This document shows, in pieces, positions 63,217-64,000 of a DNA stretch of 64,000 nt. Source of the DNA: Rhodobacteraceae bacterium DSL-40 (GTDB taxonomy: Bacteria > Pseudomonadota > Alphaproteobacteria > Rhodobacterales > Rhodobacteraceae); contig QKPN01000009.1 of assembly GCA_003258405.1 (NCBI GenBank), forward strand, positions 124,001-188,000. Direction: 5' to 3'. The notes under the pieces were generated by a model. That model searched no databases and was not told where the DNA came from. It was given only the letters and a program-made list of their open reading frames with translations. The translations under genes were made by a program, and so were the position numbers. Positions within the stretch are counted from its first letter, which is position 1, and the number at the start of each line of letters is the position of its first letter.

Positions 63217-64000
<784 letters not shown>

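Overview
The window looks like a chromosomal segment of a high-GC alphaproteobacterium, most likely in the Rhodobacterales/Paracoccaceae sphere. Lineage markers are GcrA, an HdaA-type DnaA regulator, an ATP12-family F1 assembly chaperone, a short ProS, an ECF16 sigma factor with NrsF (DUF1109), an ECF41 sigma factor, and a tolQRAB-pal-cpoB-tilS-ftsH cluster. I saw no rRNA, tRNA, CRISPR array, transposase or phage structural gene. The species assignment is inference.

Layout. 1-2248: a tight operon entering from the left, with an Asp/Trp/Pro-rich C-terminus, a small helical protein, a single-HKD phospholipase-D-fold protein, and a helix-hairpin-helix protein with its own single HKD. 2544-11029: tol-pal envelope operon, tilS and ftsH, closed by a strong terminator. 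11226-14119: an SDR oxidoreductase divergent from the gluconate permease/kinase pair gntP-gntK, with an 18-bp direct repeat in between. 14373-21532: housekeeping genes (MOSC protein, chorismate mutase, folD, rarA, crcB, pseudouridine synthase, HAD phosphatase, ATP12 chaperone) and an orphan amino-acid ABC ATPase. 21673-25798: an island of GT2 glycosyltransferase, UXS-like epimerase and ABC exporter around a visibly AT-rich divergent promoter region, probably a surface-glycan module acquired by transfer.

25866-41970: minus-strand aminotransferase-DUF2254-EamA operon, 5'-nucleotidase, a secreted duplicated-Cys-motif protein, gcrA coupled to a DUF6492 protein, rlmJ, an EF-hand protein, ferredoxin, ECF16/NrsF, a permuted papain-like hydrolase, nadK, an AhpD-like protein plus ECF41 with its recognisable target promoter, an AI-2E-family permease and hdaA. 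42056-48391: ppk1-ppx, terminator, a 300-base orphan gap, proS, a CBS protein. 48421-64000: pcaD-like hydrolase, AEC carrier, rbfA, dapB, Bcr/CflA and EamA exporters, universal stress protein with SulP transporter, PNPOx-like protein, a tandem 60-bp repeat, a 3-hydroxyisobutyrate-dehydrogenase-family protein, penicillin acylase, SYLF lipoprotein, LysE exporter and a truncated hemB.

The best candidates for something under-described are the left-edge PLD cassette, the gcrA/DUF6492 coupling, the small secreted protein with two CR-x(4)-LG-x(3)-C motifs, and several unexplained repeat arrays in intergenic regions. The ECF41 locus is a well-supported known system. Nothing here proves a new system. 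The strongest candidate is cut by the window edge.
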